From Ophioderma brevispina (Eukaryota; Echinodermata; Ophiuroidea; Amphilepidida; Ophiodermatidae), in NCBI GenBank assembly GCA_023653785.1, contig JAMKCH010079093.1, forward strand, positions 265,501 to 329,500: a DNA stretch of 64,000 nt, in the 5' to 3' direction. Below are positions 59,090 to 64,000 of the stretch, piece by piece. The position numbers and the translations under genes are program-made. The notes beneath the pieces were generated by a model, which was given only the letters and a program-made list of their open reading frames with translations, did not search any database and had not been told where the DNA came from. The stretch's first letter is position 1. Every line of letters begins with the position of its first letter.

Positions 59090-61570
59090 TCCGTCCTATA
59101 AACTGCAAAATACCTTCAGGTGACAAATGGTACGCAATCAGGATTCAAAACGGCTTTGAAATATATATCATCGGAGAAGTTGTTCCGATAATATTCATAG
59201 CATCTGAAACACATAACTTGATATTCTACGCCCGTACATTTGATTTACAATGTTTATGCACAATTGCTTCAAAGGCCTCACTTCGTGTCTGTGCTGATGA
59301 GAATACAAAGACGACACCATGTGTATTGCTGACCTGATAATTTCACCGTCCCATTTATCAATATCAAATCGTTACCACTTGTGGAATGCGCAGTAAATAC
59401 AAATCTGGATTAGGACAAAAGTTTCCTACTGATTTTAATCGGCAAGTCTACTCATAAAAATCCACACAGGGCATTTTGATATTTTGAGATTGTTTAAATA
59501 TTTCTTTGTAATGAAATACTTTCCACATTCACCATGGGAAACTACTGGGTTCTTAAGATTTCCCCCTAACGGTTTTGTAAATAACTCGAAATATACTTAA
59601 TCATTTTTTTAAAAATTGAAAATTGTGTGCTGAAATTTTTGTGACCGCACATGATTCCGTTCTTTAAATATTGCAACCAGCTACAGGATTTGAAAGATGA
59701 CATTTTCAAAGTTGCACTTAAAAACCAAATCAGGTTTATCCTTGAGAGATGTGTAGGAGGCCAAGCTCACAATCTTAACGCAATCAGAAACAGTTCCTTT
59801 TCCAACTTTCAAAATAAATACAAAATACCTCAGGTCAATGCAAAGGAAAATGTCTTTTATGGTGGAACTAAATTACACTTAAACCAGGTTTAACTTTAGA
59901 CCCGGTGTAGAATAAGTATAGTCCGCCGTACTCATAGTCCGGCTACACCTGTAAAGAATAGGGCACTCGATTCAGTTGACTCTTCACGCAACGAATAGTT
60001 TCACGCTTTATCCCGTTGTCGTCTATGGAGCCCGGAATGTGGCTCCAAACGGACTATAATTACTTTGTTTCTTTGGGCATACGGACCCTAATGTTATGAC
60101 AACCGGCTGAGTATGCGGAATAGTCCACGCAAATTTGTGTCGCTTTTTATGCGCTTATCTGCTTCAACCGTAACGTAATCGCATAAGTTTTGAATTGAAT
60201 TATCATCTGGTTATCCGTGTACTCTATTTCTCCATCTTCAAGAAAGTTGTGCACAACCAACTCTTTTGAGGAGATTTAAAGGTTTCATTCCATTCATGAT
60301 TAGCAGATGTCAAGGCATTCACATGAGATGAACTCCTAAAGATCAATGTGCCACTCCCCTTTCTCAAATTTCTAAAGATATTAAAACATTGGTATGTTCC
60401 CATTTGTTTACTTATAAACATACATCAAAAGTAATCCTTATCCGGCAAAACACGCTGCAAACTTGCAAACTGTATCAATAAATGACTCGTAAAAGGAATA
60501 AAGTGCAACTTTGAAAATGGGATATTTTTCACTTAAGCATACATATTTAAAGAATGGAAACCACATGCGCTCACATAAATTTCAGCATACATCACAATCT
60601 AATTTGTCTTTTGTGTACTTTCTGAATTTTGAAAATGATTAAGTCTTATTCACAAACACGTTAAGAGAACAGATCTTTTGAACCCTGTAGCTGTCAACCT
60701 GTCCCCCTTACGTGATGTAAAAAATAGGCTAATGCATGTATAAATTAGTTTATTGATTAGCATAATTTTTCATAATACATTAAACACTCATTCTCCACTT
60801 CAGAGATTTACATTAACATAAAATATGGATTAAAATGTACAGAGCATCATATTTTTTAAATTTTAAAATTACATTAAAAGCTTTCGACCGGCTTTTAGGT
60901 TTTATTCAGGAGGAATATAAGTCAATAAAAAGAATAAAGTACAGGTGTCCATAAGCCATGCTACGATTTTCAACGCTCACACTCTTGTAAGAGCAAAATA
61001 AAGTCATATTTAAATAGAGAAAACTTGTACATTTTTATACTAAACGTCACAAATGTCGCATATGTCTTTATTATGAGATACGAGATGAATCAACATTGCA
61101 TATCAAATGCTATGGCGGGGTAGACAAATGTAATTCTTACTGAAACATTTAAAATAAGCTAAAATTGATTCTACACCATCACCCTGCAAGTTGCTTTGCT
61201 CTCGCAATTTCAAAGAACCAACAATTATCCAACAATGAACCTGCAAACGCCAAGGCACGTTCATGCCTGGCCTTGGTCATTCTGACGAAGCATCCAACTG
61301 AAGCCCTATACATTGACTTTTGATCCTAAAATATGCCTGACTTTGTACTCTTTTTATTGGGAAAGTAACGTTTGAATTTCCTGAGCTTGTAGTTACTACA
61401 CACACACACAAACACACTTAAAAATACGGGGGTCACATGCATCGACTAAAAGTAAAATAACCCTATGGTTACATAATATATAACTCTTTTCGTTGTCATA
61501 TTTAACCCTAAATTTAGTTGTTTTTTCTCAAATGGTGTCATTTTATTTTTAGTGATTTGACCCTGTATTT
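59090..61570. other. interval with no gene seen
   Basis: No array, RNA gene or recognisable coding frame. Near 59,900-60,130, TATAGTCCG/GGACTATA-type words recur in both orientations but do not define clean element ends. A short CACACACACACAAACACAC run lies at ~61,398-61,417. Confidence 0.45.
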
Positions 61571-61575
61571 TTTGT

Positions 61576-61877
61576 AAGGGCACGTGTGGTCCAGTGGATT
61601 GAGCGCTCGTCCCGCAATCCAAAGGTTCGAGTCCCACTGCGGCCAACGTTTTGTGCCCTTGAGTAAGGCACTTTACCTTAATTACTCCTCTCCACCCAGG
61701 TGTATAAATGGGTACCAGCATCATTCAATGCTGGGAAAGTAACAGACTCGCTGTGCGGAGGAGTGGCGAACCCCCCACAGCAAACATAATACAGAGGAGT
61801 CTGGCCCAAACGCTAAGGAAAGAGAGATGGGCACTCCGCGCACGAGCTTGCTCGGCACGAGACTTTACTTACTTACT
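61576..61877 (+). mobile_element. tRNA-derived SINE, ~300 bp, plus strand
   Basis: The head GGGCACGTGTGGTCCAGTGG carries the A-box region TGGTCCAGTGGATTGAGC. The B-box GGTTCGAGTCC is perfect (~61,624-61,634). The body contains CCTTGAGTAAGGCACTTTAC and TCCACCCAGGTGTATAAATG, like the SINE at 52.75 kb. The tail differs (GAGATGGGCACTCCGCGCAC, GAGCTTGCTCGGCACGAGAC) and ends in a (TTAC)n run. The boxes match RNA polymerase III consensus well, so this copy may be young. Confidence 0.88.
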
Positions 61878-61884
61878 ATCAGTG

Positions 61885-62200
61885 AACAAAATCATCAAAA
61901 ATCAGATTGTTTGCATGTCTGTAACAATTATAGCTATCCTAACATACCCTGCAAGTGCTAAGACTGAAAGCAGCCTAATAAGGACAAATTTGGCTATTTC
62001 AGTCATTACTCTCCGTACGGACACTATCTCCAACACGTAATTGAATGGAGATTCCAATCTTTGATCAGAACTGTTTCATCATTTTCTATAATTTTTTTTT
62101 TCAGTTGTAATAAAGAACGTATGATTATCCTACATACTTATCGTTCACTTTTAAGCTATTCCTGTTAATTTCAAATATTTTGACTCTTTTGAGTAGACTG
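61885..62200. repeat. dispersed repeat family, copy at 62.0 kb
   Basis: Partner of 54,250-54,560. It sits directly downstream of the SINE's (TTAC)n tail, so the SINE appears inserted at or near the edge of this older repeat. Confidence 0.8.
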
Positions 62201-62739
62201 ACACTTATGTTTTTATATTGACCTCCCTGTCTTTGCCCGTCCACTTCGAATTGAGTGGAGCTTTGAAAAGGCAAAAGACATCTGGATTTTCTAAAGTGCA
62301 TGCCTGTGGGAATTTTATATTCTGGTAATGACAGCTTTACTGACTGATTCCTGCTTAAAATCAAACCACCTGCGCATTCGTTCGTGTTGTGTGCTAGTGA
62401 AATGTCCATTGTTATGAAATGGAATATGGCCAAATACTTAACATGCCATTTGAATGAATGGGGGAATATGTTCCTGATGTTTCTGACGCATGGCATCAGT
62501 GATGTGTTGCAAAATTAATGTATGGTTTTGTGCGTAATATGGCAAAATGTTTGATGGTAATGTCCAAGAAACATAAAAATTCTCACGAAAAAGTTAATGA
62601 ATTTCAGATCTACTGCATATTGCCTTTACTGCACAGTGTGCGCTCTTACTCAATTCTGATGCCTCGTGGGCAAAAACTGAAATTGGCTATCACAGTAAAA
62701 AATATTCATATAAAAGACACATTAAATGCTCTTTCATTT

Positions 62740-62880
62740 TCATAATATATGATATTATATTAAGTTATGTTATATTATGGATTACATTATATAGAAGATT
62801 ATTATATTATATAGTATTATATTATTGTAATATATTACATGATATTATATTATGTTGTATTTTACCAAATGTATTGTATG
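62740..62880. repeat. AT-only low-complexity block
   Basis: Degenerate ATTATATT-type repeats, almost pure A/T with rare G/C. It is likely slippage-derived and prone to DNA unwinding. Confidence 0.9.
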
Positions 62881-64000
62881 ATCAAATGATTGGTGATGAA
62901 AAAACACATATCTTACAGATTGCGTAGGTATGAGATACCAACCAGAAGACGCGTAATGCATCTGTTGAATTGTGTGCTTGGCCTACTTTGATTATCCGAA
63001 TAACCTGTGGCGGACAATTTAGTATGACACAACGAATTCCAAGATTTCTCATTTCGTTTTGTTAATATGCATATAATATATCGGGCTTAAGTATCGTAAT
63101 GCATATCAAATTCGTCTAGACGTGGTTGAATGGAGATAGCCTTCATTAAATCACAAGAGGCCTAGAACCACGATATCATCTCACAAAGTGAACCTCAATC
63201 TTAGATATAACACCTTTAGGGTAAAGTCAAACCGTTAATGAATTCAGCCGTTAATATAGCAGTATTTTAGCCAACTTGTGAATTTTCAGCTGCACGTATG
63301 AGGAACGATGATATTTCAAATTATGAACTTATGGAATAACGCCACACTGCCCATAGCAGTGGTCCGGCACGTGTCAACATATAGGTGTGGCGGTAAAAGG
63401 TATTCCCTATTATAAGGTAGTACGGCGTGTTGGCTGCATTTTTGCCATAATATTGTCTAAATTTATTAAAATCATGGCAAACTTCAGAAGGTTAAGTGTA
63501 TGGATTTTTATTGCGATTCCTGAATCAAAGCTATAGTTTCCTTTTTCGTCTTATTTCTGTTTATGTTATTTATTTTGGTGTATCCTAATCCCTTGGAAAC
63601 CATACACGATTTGAGAGATGAGAGTGGGGCTGCAGGCTTTTATATCGCCTTGCTTGCCCTGCGCATAGTCGTATTAAAATTCCTATAAACCTAGATTAAT
63701 GGCCAGTGATCTACAATCACCTACAATCAAATAAATAGTTCACATTCACCGTGCACTATTTGCTACAATGCTCACCGGGCAAGAGTTAAAGGTCCTCTAC
63801 CCGATTACATCATATATTTTTCTCTGTTTCGTAGGAAGGGCCATCATCAACATGTTTTAATTCCAAAATCACAAACTATATTTTTCGTTTTACCGTAAAC
63901 AAACCATAATATTAGCTTGTAACATAATAACGAAAAGGTCAGTAAAAATATTTTGGAGATAAGATGAGAAAAATACAAGCTTTTTAATGATACCAAAATC
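62881..64000. other. interval with no gene seen
   Basis: I see no supported feature to the window end. Confidence 0.45.

Noticed and set aside
59900..60130. Possible inverted-repeat element with TATAGTCCG-type ends
   Set aside because: The inverted matches are short and scattered. No consistent pair of ends or target duplication could be placed.
60880..60925. CTTTCGACCGGCTTTTAGG word resembling Penelope terminal-repeat sequence
   Set aside because: No coding remnant, hammerhead core or second copy nearby supports the assignment.

Overview
This window looks like repeat-rich, AT-rich intergenic or intronic DNA from an animal nuclear genome. I found no complete protein-coding gene. No open reading frame exceeds about 150 codons, and there is no bacterial operon structure. 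The retroelements fit a marine invertebrate, perhaps an echinoderm or another non-vertebrate deuterostome: a GIY-YIG Penelope-like element, an R2/NeSL-type LINE with a restriction-like endonuclease, and tRNA-headed SINEs. That placement is inference from familiarity with these families and is weak.

Layout. 1-501 is the 3' end of a Penelope-like retroelement: the GIY-YIG endonuclease C-terminus, then a hammerhead-ribozyme-like motif. About 548-9280 is a direct tandem duplication of a ~4 kb non-coding unit, with a second 248-bp tandem duplication inside copy 2. About 9.4-21.5 kb is mostly unique AT-rich DNA with a truncated R2-like LINE (13.0-14.0 kb), two small inverted-repeat transposons and two short tandem duplications. 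An inverted partial copy of the next duplication lies at 20.4-20.7 kb. About 21,560-41,496 is a ~10 kb direct tandem duplication. The two copies differ by several clean insertions, so each serves as an empty-site control for the other. Two insertions in copy B end in TTAA, which suggests piggyBac-like target choice.

42.8-46.26 kb is a large foldback element with long inverted arms and a polypurine core. 47.5-52.0 kb holds three minisatellites with palindromic or ACGCGT cores. The most striking is at about 50,008-51,112: roughly fifty copies of a 20-22 bp unit with a palindromic core, whose connecting hexamer reverses strand (TTCCCA to TGGGAA) close to the middle of the array. The array is therefore both a tandem repeat and a ~1.1 kb palindrome. 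Immediately downstream, a different palindrome (CAACGCGTTG) recurs, also often at ~20-bp spacing. 52.7-64 kb contains two SINEs, a ~620 bp inverted-repeat transposon, degenerate tandem repeats and an AT-rich block.

Two cautions apply. The tandem copies could be two haplotypes joined head to tail in assembly. Copy B of the 10-kb duplication also has many one-base length differences from copy A, which may be uncorrected sequencing error. Three short stretches (20.99, 46.9 and 48.7-49.7 kb) resemble isolated exons, but none is convincing.
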